Positions 43,445 through 53,209 of a DNA stretch of 64,000 nucleotides are shown here, in pieces. The stretch is from Candidula unifasciata. Lineage: Eukaryota; Mollusca; Gastropoda; Stylommatophora; Geomitridae. Position numbers and translations under genes: made by a program. The notes beneath the pieces are model-generated. The model was not told where the DNA came from, did not search any database, and worked only from the letters and a program-made list of their open reading frames with translations. Position 1 is the stretch's first letter; every line of letters starts with the position of its first letter. The stretch spans positions 530,854 through 594,853 of the forward strand of contig CAJHNH020002569.1 of assembly GCA_905116865.2 (NCBI GenBank), given 5' to 3'.

Positions 43445-44145
43445 TTATTTTTTGTTAAAAGCCCACAGAAAGTGGTACGTTTTTTTTTTTTTTTGATGCT
43501 AGACACTATCCTTACGTTATTTTGTTTTTAATGAAAACAGTTATTATTCAGTTATCTACGCATTAACAGTGATAACTTTCCGAATATCAAAGCACATTTT
43601 ACATTGACCGTAGTAATTTTCTAGACATTGTTGTGAAACAAGGATAACAAACATTCGCAAAGCACACAAGCTGGGGAAACGACTTGAAAATTGACATCAT
43701 GACCACTAAACGGAGATCTTCTTCAGAAACCAAACCGGTGCAACGGTTCTTCAAATGGATTATGAAGTGTTTTCTGGTGAGTATTTGTTGTCATTATTCT
43801 ATACGTTTATATCAAGGGTAAGGAATATTTCCTTCTTTTAACAGAAGGACTGTTGTAGATGTTGATAACATCTTTTTCTTTTTCTTTGCCCATAGTATTC
43901 TGAGATTTTTTCTTTGGCATTTCAGCTTAAAAGCCCTTATTTACTTTCTTGAGGATTGAGAGATAGTCCACATACGTATGTTGCTACAGGAAAAGTACAT
44001 GCTCTCAAAATTTTAATTTCCTTGCTGGTGCTTAACCATAGACTTTTAATGCTGTTTCGTGTTTTCAAACAGAGGGCTCAAAAACAATTGTTGTCGCCTT
44101 CTAATGTGAATAGTCGCTAGCAAGAGCATCTCATAAAGTACTTCT
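43445..44145. other. Unassigned interval
   Basis: AT-rich. No gene recognised. Confidence 0.35.
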
Positions 44146-44149
44146 TCTT

Positions 44150-44425
44150 TGTTCACCAGCTTTACGCTCTGGTGGAAAGTCCTTGTTGTTCGTTCATTTG
44201 CACTTTGGATTTGTGCCAGGGCCTGAGTTTTACGTGTACATCCGTTTTACTTGCGTTTTTGTGTGCAGCTGGTTGTTCCTTGCCACTCAGGCGGATTCAT
44301 TTCAACTTTGAAGGAAGCCCCCAATTAATCGATTCCTACGACATGCTTGTTGGGGAGGTAGTGGGTTTGTTTTTGTTCTCCCCCCCCCCCCCCTCTCAAT
44401 GGGGCCCCAGAATCCCCACAGGAAC
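44150..44425 (-). mobile_element. Dispersed element family H, copy 3
   Basis: In reverse, a head with GATTCTGGGGCCCCATTGAG and a G-rich run precedes the two-stem motif (44319-44355). Then come the GAATCCGCCTGAGTGGCAAG, CCTGGCACAAATCC and GTGGAAAG-type body blocks, ending near GTAAAGCTGGTGAAC. No GAA tail remains. Confidence 0.8.
44319..44355 (-). ncRNA. Two-stem motif, H copy
   Basis: Outer arms CCCCAA and TTGGGG; inner GTCG and CGAT pair with one G-U. GCAT precedes and TAA follows the inner hairpin, as in the other two copies. Confidence 0.45.
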
Positions 44426-44499
44426 AAAGTACAAACTCCATAGCTCCTTTACACTTATAGCTCATCAACTCAACTACTGACAGTCGTCTCTATGTAAGA

Positions 44500-44700
44500 C
44501 GCAATTTTTTTCAAAGCCCCACCCTGGCTTCTGCCGGGGGCCCTGAATATATACGGGCCATAATTATAGCCTAGCCATAAATATGGCCTAACGACTGAAA
44601 GGGGTTTCTGGGACCTCTCCACGGGTGATCCTCATTCGCATTTGGTGGCACTTTGTGTAACCGGGTATTTATCGCTTGTGTGATGTCCTAGTGGCGTACA
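44500..44700 (+). mobile_element. Dispersed element family F, copy 5
   Basis: GACGCAATTTTTTTCAAAGC, CCCACCCTGGCTTCTGCCGG, GGGACCTCTCCACGGGTGAT, CCTCATTCGCATTTGGTGGC and GTGTGATGTCCTAGTGG. The terminal GGTGGGG is mutated. Confidence 0.8.
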
Positions 44701-44934
44701 ACTTACATACCTACCAACTCAGCTACTGTTAAACTGTGGAGGACAGCTCTTATTTTCCTTTACGCATCTGAAGAGGCTGAACCTTTCATCTATACATCCG
44801 AAGCACATTGTAAACATAGATAAACAAAAAAAGACAAGTATTGGTGAGACAATCATGCCTGCTTGCGCGCTGTTTATCGTTTCCGAACTACAAGTTAAAC
44901 AAGTATTATTATTGGTTGCAAATCAACATGACTA

Positions 44935-45252
44935 GCTTCCCGTGTGGGTTCCAGGGCCCCATCGTGGGGAAAACAAGAATAGACCCTCTGCCTAACCAAA
45001 AGCATGTCGTAAGAGTCGACTAATTTGGGAACTTCCTTTGAAGTCGGAGTGCATCTGCCTGAGAGGCAAGGTACTAAAAGTCTGGTTTAAGTGAATCAGA
45101 TCTGTAAAACTGATGCACACGCAACACTCAGGTTCTGGAGCAGGACTGCCGTTCAGAAGTAGACGAACAACCAGAACTTTCCACCAGAGTGTACAGCTGG
45201 TGAACGCGAAGAAGAAGAAGAAGAAGAAGAAGAAGAAGAAGAAGAAGAACAT
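44935..45252 (+). mobile_element. Dispersed element family H, full length, GAA tail
   Basis: The most complete copy. The head CCCGTGTGGGTTCCAGGGCC matches the LINE leader at 4020-4055. The two-stem motif follows (44996-45028), then GTCGGAGTGCATCTGCCTGA, GATCTGTAAAACTGATGCAC, TTCTGGAGCAGGACTGCC, GAACAACCAGAACTTTCCAC and GTGAACGC, ending in (GAA)n to 45249. No protein is recognised, so I infer a non-autonomous retroelement built from LINE ends. Confidence 0.85.
44996..45028 (+). ncRNA. Two-stem motif, H copy 4
   Basis: Outer arms CCAAA and TTTGG, inner perfect GTCG/CGAC with loop TAAGAGT. Flanking AGCAT and TAA are unchanged relative to the LINE copy at 3957-3995. Confidence 0.5.
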
Positions 45253-45419
45253 GACAAGCCTAGATACCCGGTTCAACCTTCAGTAATTTTATTAGTAGGG
45301 TACCTGGAACAGCCACATCAGTCCAGTGTAGCCTACAAGTAAGCGTGTGATAGAATTTTACCCATTGCAGTGCAAAGCAGTGCAACATTTGTAGGTCTGT
45401 GCTCTGCTGGGGAAAACAA

Positions 45420-45642
45420 ATCATCATGTTCAACCAGCATCCCCGAAAGGGGGGGGGGGGGGGGATTTAGGTTATAAGTGTGATTAGGTTATATGCGCCA
45501 TATCAAATGGCTCAGCACCAAGAGTCCTAAAACGATTAGAACAGTGCTGATGCGATCAAAGGAAACAGACCCAAATACTGTCCCGGCCGGCGATGAAGTC
45601 GTCTACCGGCGAGCTATTGGGCGACCAAGTGGCAGATGTGTG
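45420..45642 (+). mobile_element. Dispersed repeat family A, copy 3
   Basis: CATGTTCAACCAGCATCCCC, an expanded G run (45450-45465), TTTAGGTTATAAGTGTGATT, AAATGGCTCAGCACC, CCCAAATACTGTCCCGGCCG and GAAGTCGTCTACCGGCGAGC. The G expansion arose inside the repeat. Confidence 0.8.
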
Positions 45643-45644
45643 AG

Positions 45645-46720
45645 TGCAATATTGCCAGAAGTAAGTCTTTTGCAATGGAGACAGGATTGGCAGTGCCCAC
45701 GGCGCCCAGTTTTGGGAAGCCCTTTATTTCAAGATATTTTATACACGTATTTTACTTTTCTGTTAATACAGTTCGCAAACGTAACAACTGTAGTTAGTGT
45801 AGTTAAATGTGAAACAGCTAATTGTGGGAAATGACAAGTGTTTCGACGAGAACCCATTGACACAACAGCAATCATGTAATGATGTCTAATCATTGTGTTT
45901 GATTGAAAGCGCCCTTTCATCTTGCTGTAGCCTGTAATCATTCAGGTATTTATGAAAGTGACAGAATTCAGAGACGAAGATGGAGAGAAGATAGAAGATG
46001 TCAGGTTTTTGTGATCAAATGTACGGGCCATAGGCGTCGACATAAAGATTGACCTAGTTTGATGGAGGGGGCCTCAGTGGGCTACAATAATGTACTAAAT
46101 TTCAAATAAGTATGATAATATATTTGAAATAATATGCTATGTATGAAGAAAATCTTGAAAAGAGAAGTTCTGTACATGGTTGAGTGGATCAATTTTGTCG
46201 CCTTACATATTGGGGAAGGGGGGGGGGGGGCTGCAAAATGTTTTGGTATAGGGGCCTCAATGTGCCTACCCGCCCCCCCCCCCCCCCCCACGAACTTCCC
46301 ACGTACGGCGTCCTTGACTGGAGTTTTATCAAGATGCAGTGTCTGGTCAATTAGACAACTAGGCATATATATGTAATCAGTTGTCTTTCATATGAAACGC
46401 TGCGTTTAGCCAATAGTGTACTGTGATTATTGTCGAGCGTGGTCTTTCATCTGGCTGACAATAGTGAACTGTGTGGGTTCATAAGGTATGTGGAAATGAT
46501 TTCTTTCTCTGTCTTCGTATCCCAGGCCCAGTTTATGTCTCCCATACTGTTTTATGTGTTTTATTCGCTGTATTCCACAGCTTAGTGGTTGCAAATGTAG
46601 TTTAGCATTCAAAACATTTTCGGGTTCGAGCGCTCTTTGCTTCCGAATATTAGCAGTCCACATTCCGTTGATTTCGGAGACATGAACGCTGTATTGACCG
46701 TGGAAGATAGGAATAAGACA
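45645..46720. other. Unassigned interval
   Basis: Contains a G run (46217-46230) and C run (46273-46289) that can pair. No gene recognised. Confidence 0.4.
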
Positions 46721-46724
46721 AACA

Positions 46725-47090
46725 CTTTTGTTTACATTTTGGAGATGTGGTTTTTACAGAAGAATCCTTAGAATTCATCGGACAGCCTTAAAGAGTGACC
46801 CGGATGTTTTGAAAGAGGCGAGGGCTCGAAGACAATATATCACAAACATCTGCGAGAGAAAGTCATAATTGAATCTGTCGTGTCACTAGAAGAAGGAAAT
46901 TGGTAGATTGTTGCGACCACTGGAAATATTTGTGGAAAGAGGGACAGAGCAAGACAACGCCAGAAGATTCTTGACAGCCTTCTGTCATGGCATGGAGGGA
47001 TGTTGAAACACCAACTGATACATGCAGTTGTAGATTGCAGATTGTGGCGAGGCATGATAGCCCACGCCATTGTCATTGCACTTGATGATG
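46725..47090 (+). pseudogene. LINE C-terminal relic (LDSLLSWHG type)
   Basis: Pieces in order are EMWFLQKNP, DPDVLKEARARRQYITNICE, then GNICGKRDRARQRQKILDSL, LSWHGGMLKHQLIHAVVDCR and LWRGMIAHAI. This is the end of a LINE RT ORF with stops near 46765 and 46860 and a frameshift. The family matches the reverse-strand relic at 22795. Confidence 0.8.
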
Positions 47091-47314
47091 AATGTTGTTG
47101 TACCTTTCATAAAAGGATATCAAATAATTATTGTCAAATTGTTTATGGACAATTCATAAATTCTGAGATTGGTTTGCAACGTTCTGAAAAACAGATTTAA
47201 GAAGGTAAGGCCTTAGGCCAAACTGTTTTATGGTTTGTGCTTTTTAGAAACAAACACAGTCCTAATGATTTCGCCCAACAAGCCCATATCTAATCACTGC
47301 GTTTTAGTAGAATG

Positions 47315-47760
47315 AGTAATTTATTGTATTCAATACAATGGACAATCAATAAGGCACTAGAACAGAAAATAACTACATTTGAAATGCGTTGTCTCTGCAA
47401 AGTTACTAACAACACAAGAAGAGACAGGGTTCGGAATACCAGCGTTAGAAAGAAAGTTGGAATAGGACTATGTCTAGATTATATTGACAAACAAAGAATA
47501 AAATGGTTCAGCCGTCTAGTGAGAATGCAGCCAGACAAAACTGCATATGAGACTTTCTACAGCAGAACATCTCGATCAAAGGTTGAGAGGAAGACCAAGA
47601 AATAGACGGATAAATGGTGTAGCTAAAACCTGCAAAAAAGGTGAACAAATCCATCATTCAAACCACACACGAAGCCCAAGACAAGTATGAAAAACAAGGA
47701 CACTGAGCTACAACCTGGTATCAGTGAGACAACAAAAAGAAGAAGAAGAAGAAGTGATCA
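47315..47760 (+). pseudogene. LINE RT C-terminal relic with GAA tail
   Basis: Reads ALEQKITTFEMRCLCKVTNN, TRRDRVRNTSVRKKVG, LDYIDKQRIKWFSRLVRMQP and then, after a frameshift, RLRGRPRNRRINGVAKTCKK. A short 3' region ends ACAACAAAAAGAAGAAGAAG at about 47753. The tail defines the true 3' end. A close relative is on the reverse strand at 40815. Confidence 0.85.
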
Positions 47761-47954
47761 TTCAAAATAGCCACCGGGGATACCCGATTTGCTTAGCATT
47801 CTTTGAGCAACTGTCACAAGTACTAGCGCATCACGTGACGGCTGAGAATCTAGGGATGCCAGTAATAATCTATGCGATCTTTCTGTCTGTCTGTGTCATC
47901 TTCCTGTCCTTTTTGACACACAAGACATTCACAAGTATTTTTCGTTTACGCGTT

Positions 47955-48180
47955 TACCGGCTGTAAACTCCAGCGGAAAGTTCTTGCTGTTCATCCACTT
48001 CTGAATGTGGTCCTGCTCCAGAATCTGAGTATTGCATGCACATCCGTTTTTACAGATCTGACTCATGTGTATGCAGTCTGTTGGCTCCCTGCCTCTCAGG
48101 TAGATGCATTCCTACTTTGAGGCAGCGTTCACAAATGATCTCCGTGGTTGCCAGCCTACTGTTTGTCTGCTGGTCGTAAC
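47955..48180 (-). mobile_element. Dispersed element family H, copy 5, split
   Basis: In reverse: GGTTTACAGCCGG-like end, GAACTTTCCGCTGGAGT, CCAGATTCTGGAGCAGG-type block, AGATCTGTAAAAACGGATG and GCATCTACCTGAGAGGCAGG. A hAT element is inserted at its upstream side. Confidence 0.7.
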
Positions 48181-48695
48181 TAGTGTTGCCACTTTTCTTT
48201 GACAAAAAACATCCAAAACGGAGTACAAAAATATCTTAAAACATCTAAATTTGCGTGGAAAACATCTTTAAAAACAACCAAATGGAAAGAGTAACAAATT
48301 ACAAGCAATTGATATGACTTAACCTATAGAATCATGTCCTCATCTTTACTGAAGTCTGCCTCACAAGATCCACAGGATAAACTTAGCTTGGATGATGAAG
48401 TTAAAGCTTCAGATCCAAAATGACTGGTATGCTTTAGCTGTTCCAATTTCTTTAATACCCAATCAGAGAGCTGATAAGTGGAACAGCCTTTTCCTACTCT
48501 TATCGGGCCGAATTTTATTGTCAAGATAGCATTTAAGAGGTCAAATTTCATCCTTTTTCTTAGGTAAGATTTGATAAATTCACTCCAAATAAAAACATCT
48601 AGAAAGACATCTACCATCTAAACGTCAACAACGCCATCTAAATGAAAGGTAAAACATCTATATCTGGATGTAAAACATCCAAAGTGGCAACACTG
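48181..48695 (+). mobile_element. hAT element with perfect 8-bp target duplication
   Basis: Ends TAGTGTTGCCACTTT and AAAGTGGCAACACTG are inverted; TAG/CAG termini are usual for hAT. GTCGTAAC is duplicated exactly at 48173-48180 and 48696-48703. A reverse frame (48324-48617, 97 residues) includes FDLLNAILTIKFGPIRVGKG and YQLSDWVLKKL. These resemble the C-terminal end of hAT transposases, so this may be a deletion derivative with a transposase remnant. Confidence 0.9.
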
Positions 48696-48703
48696 GTCGT
48701 AAC

Positions 48704-48995
48704 CTATGTCTGTTTATACTACGTTACTTAACTATGTTATTTCTCTCTTATAGAACTATGATGTTTATGTATATCGATTTATCAAATCAGTGTATATGTT
48801 AACATAATTAATCTGAATAAATTCTTTATTCGAGCACTTGAGGTCCAGAGCAGAGAGTGAGAGACTAGTGAATTCTTTCGGATGACAGTCACTGACAGTG
48901 ACAGCATATGTTAGTTATAAATAAACAGCACTGACTTTTCTAACACATATGTATGTTAAATTGTTAGCGGGAACACACTGATAATCATGGATGGT
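48704..48995. other. Unassigned interval
   Basis: No feature recognised. Confidence 0.35.
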
Positions 48996-48998
48996 TTG

Positions 48999-49350
48999 AG
49001 GTGTGAAGTTTGAACAACGGATCAACATCATGGCACACGGGTATTAACCCATAAGTGTTCCCTTCTTCTTCTAACTAAAGTCTGATTCTTAAGAAGCCCA
49101 GCACAGTGCACGAACTCTTTTGCACCGGCGAGAATCCTGAAATACTTTGGATAGATTTTTTAACTCCAAATTTAGCCCGGGCAGCGCCGTTAGGCTACTT
49201 TGTGCGCAACAACACACACGAGCGTCCGGTCTTACTACCCAGAGACCAGGGAAATAACTAGAAGTCCCTGTGAAAAAAAATCCCAGCCTTCACCCCGGAA
49301 CCTCTAGCACTCGAGGCGGACACAATGCCTCGAGACCACGTAGCCCCCTA
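48999..49350 (-). mobile_element. tRNA-derived SINE family B, copy 4
   Basis: GAACAACGGATCAACATCAT, CAGTGCACGAACTCTTTTGC, AACTCCAAATTTAGCCCGGG, CCCAGAGACCAGGGAAATAA and GCCTCGAGACCACGTAGCCC. In reverse the tRNA-like head is intact; the B-box region has a small deletion. Confidence 0.85.
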
Positions 49351-49354
49351 CACA

Positions 49355-49770
49355 AAAACATAAATATAAACATAATAAACATAAACTCTGTTGTTTCCCT
49401 TTCTACTACTTCCTCCAGCGCTCCCTAGGTCGTCCACATCTCTGACTGCTTTCAGGAAAACACAAAGGCCCACTTCCTGCTAACTTGCACCCTATATAAA
49501 TGTGAAAGAAAACTCATGGAAAACTAAATAAGTCAATGACATCCAAGGAATGCCTACACGTTGACAGCAAGGAGAACATATAGAAACAATTAGAGAAATG
49601 TATTTGCAGGACAAGTACAAATATTGAAGTCTCTATATGTAGAGATATGATCAGACAGAGATGATAAGGTGAGAAAAAAAAAAGAACCGAGAAAGGAGAA
49701 TAACAAAGGAGAATGAATTAAATTGTGTGAAACAACCTAAAGTGGCCAAGACCGCTTAACCGTCTCATTA
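49355..49770. other. Unassigned interval
   Basis: No feature recognised. Confidence 0.35.
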
Positions 49771-49773
49771 TAA

Positions 49774-50025
49774 CATGGATGTCGCCTCTGTGGCTAAGTC
49801 GATGCGAACGCTTCGTAGTGCCGGGATGCCGGGTTCGATCCCAGCTGCGGGTCATGCGTCTTGCGTTGGTTTCGACAGTGGTATCAAGAAAGCCGACCGT
49901 CCAGGAAGCAATGGCAAACTACTGGACGTAAATTTGCCTAGAAAAACTGCACAACAGCCAGGGGCTGTTGGGGTTGGTTCTGCAACGTCCTGTAAAGGAT
50001 ACGCATAACAGGGATTTTGAGAAGG
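49774..50025 (+). mobile_element. tRNA-derived SINE family D, full length
   Basis: The head GTCGCCTCTGTGGCTAAGTC (A-box area) and GATGCCGGGTTCGATCCCAG (a perfect GGTTCGATCCC B box) are tRNA-like. The body has GTTGGTTTCGACAGTGGTAT, AAGCAATGGCAAACTACTGG, ATTTGCCTAGAAAAACTGCA and TGGGGTTGGTTCTGCAACGT. This is the reference copy for the family. Confidence 0.9.
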
Positions 50026-50029
50026 TGTC

Positions 50030-50140
50030 ACATATACAAGCCTAAAGACCCAGACTGGAGACCGTCTACATCCGGATCTGAACCCAAGGCCTTCTGATCC
50101 ACAGGCGAGCGTCTAAGCGCTCCACTACGGCGTCTGCCAT
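50030..50140 (-). mobile_element. SINE family C tRNA-like head only
   Basis: ACCCAAGGCCTTCTGATCCA, CAGGCGAGCGTCTAAGCGC and TCCACTACGGCGTCTG are the C head in reverse. It abuts the 3' end of the D copy. Confidence 0.65.
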
Positions 50141-50285
50141 CGGTGTATGTCTATGTGCATATGTATGTATGTTAACAAACTCGTGTGCATAAATTCTGCG
50201 TGGGCGTGTGCGTATGTGTGTACATATCCACTCGAGCAGCCCCTTCCCAAACTATGTATTAGAGCACCGCAATTAGCATTTCTTA
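50141..50285. other. Unassigned interval with GT-rich stretch
   Basis: ATGTATGT and GTGCGTATGTGTG phrases. No feature recognised. Confidence 0.35.
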
Positions 50286-50287
50286 GC

Positions 50288-50375
50288 CAGCATAATTGGC
50301 ACAAAGAAACCAGACCACCGTTATAACCGATACTGTTTGCAGTAAGTTGAACGTAGTCAATTTTCTTTTCCTTTT
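50288..50375 (-). repeat. Short repeat Q, copy 2
   Basis: CAAAGAAACCAGACCACCGT, TATAACCGATACTGTTTGCA and GTAAGTTGAACGTAGTC are the reverse of 40645-40720. Confidence 0.65.
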
Positions 50376-50599
50376 AGTTGTGGTTTTTGCTTGATCAAAA
50401 TATTCGCAGAATGTTTTCTATATATTTATTCTGAAATTCTGCGTTACTTTAACTGAACTGTTTAATTTAAACTTTGCTTTCGTAAAATTATGTTTTTGTA
50501 CCTTCTGTGTGGTCTCCGCAACACTGTACCTCCCCGTCCTTTGTGAGTGCCTGTTTTCCCCTCTAACTTTTCTCTCCCTCAAAAATGTAAATAAGTATA

Positions 50600-50870
50600 A
50601 GTAAAGTCAAAGTAAAGATCCCTTTTCACGGCTTTAGGCGCATCGGGCATATTGGAAGAGCACCCATATTTTTACATTCTAATCGGCACTAATGGGTAAT
50701 GTGATCAGCATTAGGCCGGCCGTCTTTACTTTCCCAGGACATACATTCTGGTATGTCCCCATACCATGATACAAATCCACGCAGCCAGCAGTACGTTTTG
50801 GTCGCGGTTTGTTGGAATTATGAGTTGGCTTCGCAACGACTAAGCCACGGACGCCGCTAAATAAGAATAC
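50600..50870 (-). mobile_element. SINE family C, long copy
   Basis: AAAGTAAAGATCCCTTTTCA, GGCATATTGG, GGCCGGCCGTCTTTACTTTC and AACGACTAAGCCACGGACGC. The body matches C, but the head end resembles the D head in reverse, so it may be chimeric. Confidence 0.65.
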
Positions 50871-51104
50871 TATGTACATAAATGTGTTTTTAATTTCAAA
50901 AATGTCTAGCATTACCCAGCCTAATCAGTTAATAATACACTTACAAAAAGCAACACTTGTATTTACAGACGGGCAATACAGTTTACACAAAATCTTGTAT
51001 ACAAAGTTTAAACTTAATAAAAGTATTTTGTTTTAAAGTAAACCCAGTTAAACGCCATAGATCATATGAAAATGTACCTTTATCATGTTCTCTTTGTGCT
51101 TAGA

Positions 51105-51245
51105 GGCACATGAGGCTTCAGATAGGACTTTCTGTGCCTTTCTGACCTGTGCAATCTTCAGTGCAGTTTTCTATTTCAGAGATGCTGCACTTAGTTCATT
51201 TTCCGTCGTTCATCTCCATGTTGTATTTTGATTCCCCTTCTGACT
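51105..51245 (-). pseudogene. LINE 3'-end fragment
   Basis: GGCACATGAGGCTTC, GACCTGTGCAATCTTCAGTG, CAGTTTTCTATTTCAGAGAT and CCATGTTGTATTTTGATTCC match 60850-61000. In reverse they form a decayed RP.TT..R.ME...SV..LDMENCTED tail. Confidence 0.55.
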
Positions 51246-51261
51246 GACTGACTGACTTTCT

Positions 51262-51440
51262 ACCCCACCAGGACATCACACAAGCGATAAACACCCGATG
51301 ACACAAAGTGCCACCATGCGGATGAGGATCACCGTGGAGAGGTCCCAGAAACCGCGTTCAGACAATTGGCCATATTGATGGCCTGCCTATATTGCGGCCC
51401 CTGGCAAAAGCCAGAGTGGGGCTTCAAATAAGAAAAAATT
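51262..51440 (-). mobile_element. Dispersed element family F, copy 6
   Basis: CTACCCCACCAGGACATCAC, GATGACACAAAGTGCCACCA, ATGAGGATCACCGTGGAGAG, and GTGGGGCTTCAAATAAG then TTACGTC at the far side. Terminal CCCCACC and GTGGGGC are inverted. Confidence 0.85.
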
Positions 51441-51444
51441 ACGT

Positions 51445-51640
51445 CCTGAAAAGTACGTATGTGTGTTTCGGGCCATGATATTCCCCTTCTTTCTCAATCC
51501 CTCTGGTGTCCAAGTGAAAGCTGTTTTGGCAGGTATAACAGGATTTATTCTCACAACGTAACCGAGCCATTTCCATCTAATCTCTGTTATTACACTATCT
51601 GGAGTTTTTTTAAGGCTTAACATTGCTATGTCTTAATTCG
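51445..51640 (-). pseudogene. LINE RT C-terminal relic
   Basis: The reverse strand reads MLSLKKTPDSVITEIRWKWL, then GYVVRINPVIPAKTAFTWTP and EGLRKKGN. This is the ....IR.RRWKWLGHV.RM....PAKTA..WTPEGKRKRGR block common in LINE tails. It is open until the family F insertion cuts it. Confidence 0.8.
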
Positions 51641-51663
51641 AAGACGCATGACGTCGGATTACA

Positions 51664-51870
51664 GTGGTACCTCAGAATTTGAACATAATCCGCTTTGAGG
51701 CGGTGTTCGAACTCCAGATCACATTCAAGTTTGAAAGCATTTTCTGACTGAAAATAATAACTAACTTAATATGTTGCAGGGCCCAGCAAACACAAATTTT
51801 AAATGTATGTTCCTAAATACCATACATTGTCAATAAATTGTGATCTGGCATGTGTACATATGGATAGGCA
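51664..51870 (+). mobile_element. Tigger-like terminal fragment
   Basis: CAGTGGTACCTCAGAATTTG, AACATAATCCGC and GTTCGAACTCCAGATC have the layout of pogo/Tigger-type ends. I do not find the opposite end. Confidence 0.55.
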
Positions 51871-51871
51871 C

Positions 51872-52045
51872 CTGAGATAACAGATCACGTCCTCCAAGAC
51901 TGTCCAAAATACAACATATCAAGGCAAAAACACTGGGTCGCTGAGTGAATTACAAAAGACAGTGAAGTTTATACTAGAGACAACTTTGCAGATATAGGTA
52001 AACGACTTCAAGCAAACGAAAGGAGAATAAGTTATGATGATCGCA
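51872..52045 (+). pseudogene. 3' end of the 17.7-kb-type LINE
   Basis: PEITDHVLQDCPKYNISRQ matches the terminal Cys motif region. The noncoding end AGTGAAGTTTATACTAGAGA, CAACTTTGCAGATATAGG and TTCAAGCAAACGAAAGGAG matches 19560-19625 (AAATTTATACAAGAGACAAA). The GAA tail is not expanded. Confidence 0.75.
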
Positions 52046-52194
52046 TTTTAATATAAGCATAAATAAACAAAAACAAAGAAACAATTTATTTACTGTACCT
52101 TGATCGAAATGGGGACAAAGAAGATAGAAATATGAGGAAGCAGGTATATTTAAGTAGATTATTGTTTGAAAGATCGTAACAACAGAGATAAGAT

Positions 52195-52490
52195 GTCATG
52201 AGAAAGGTGTCAGTGTGGTTAAAAGAGATAAAATCAGGTATGAAGAAATTAGAAGAAGACTAGGACTGAAACCAATCATACAAATAGTTGAAGAACAACA
52301 AATGAGATGGTTTGGCCACCCGACGAGAATGCCCTGGTACCAACTGCCACAGAGAGCCATGCTGAAGAAATATAATGAACGCAGATCAAGGGGAAGACCA
52401 CGCAAGATATGGAGCGACATCATTAGGAACAACCTAACAGAAATGAGCACCAAATTAAACAATGCATTGGAAAAAGCGCACAAACGATCC
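52195..52490 (+). pseudogene. LINE RT C-terminal relic
   Basis: An open frame reads VKRDKIRYEEIRRRLGLKPI, VEEQQMRWFGHPTRMP, then RSRGRPRKIWSDIIRNNLTE. This is the RDR.RNE.IR..LG......IE..Q.RWFGH..RM...GRPRK.W.D.I pattern. It continues into a C/A-rich low-complexity run (52495-52535). Confidence 0.85.
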
Positions 52491-52950
52491 TTACACCCCC
52501 CCCCAACCCACCCCCCCCCACCCCCCCCCACCCCATGTCTTACATTCGCCCCTTCCAGTCACCCATCTTTCGCACAGCTTTTGTATTTTACGAATAAAGC
52601 TTATTATGATCATATGCATTTTATGAATATTACAAGAAGAACACAAAAGCATGGGTTGTAAAATGCATGCAAAAACCCACGCGCGCTTACACAAACCCAC
52701 ATACACACGCCCGCCCTCTCTCGTACACAAACATACATGCAAGCATTCTGAATTATTCATCATAGCTTGTTCAGAAAAGCTGCCTTAGAAATGCAGTTAA
52801 GCATCCTATTGGAAAGGCAGGCGGCGGATGGCGTTCATGAGAGTATGCCTGTAGCACATGTTCAGTATTCTATGGTGCCTGTCCACATGGGCACTATTCT
52901 GAAAACCCCAGGTTTGAAATGTCTTGTCTGCAGAATTTGTTGGGACCAGC

Positions 52951-53200
52951 CACGGCCGGCTCCAGCTAACGGGCCTACTGCTGATGGCACCGGGTCGGGC
53001 GAACGGTGCGTTAACAAGAATTAAACTACTTTCGAGTGAAGACAACTTAAATTTTAACCTTTAAGTATCTACATGCCTTCTTTAAAAATTTTACAATTTG
53101 TAGCCGACCTTTCTTGATTATTGAGAACCGCTGCGTTAAGGCATCATTATCCCCAACAGATGACGTCAGCAGCACGGCCCATCAGCTGGAGCCGGTCGTG
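52951..53200 (+). mobile_element. Small MITE with about 65-bp inverted ends
   Basis: The left end (52951-53014) CACGGCCGGCTCCAGCTAAC, GGCCTACTGCTGATGGCACC, GGGTCGGGCGAAC and GTGCGTTAA is an inverted match to the right end (53135-53200). Similarity may extend a few bases outward (TGTTGG). The 120-bp centre has no coding frame. A solitary end is at 28029-28093. The superfamily is not clear. Confidence 0.8.
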
Positions 53201-53209
53201 TACCAACAC

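Noticed and set aside
49774..49845. tRNA gene with a perfect B box
   Set aside because: It is the head of SINE family D, whose body recurs at 10972, 30748, 33263 and 63538.
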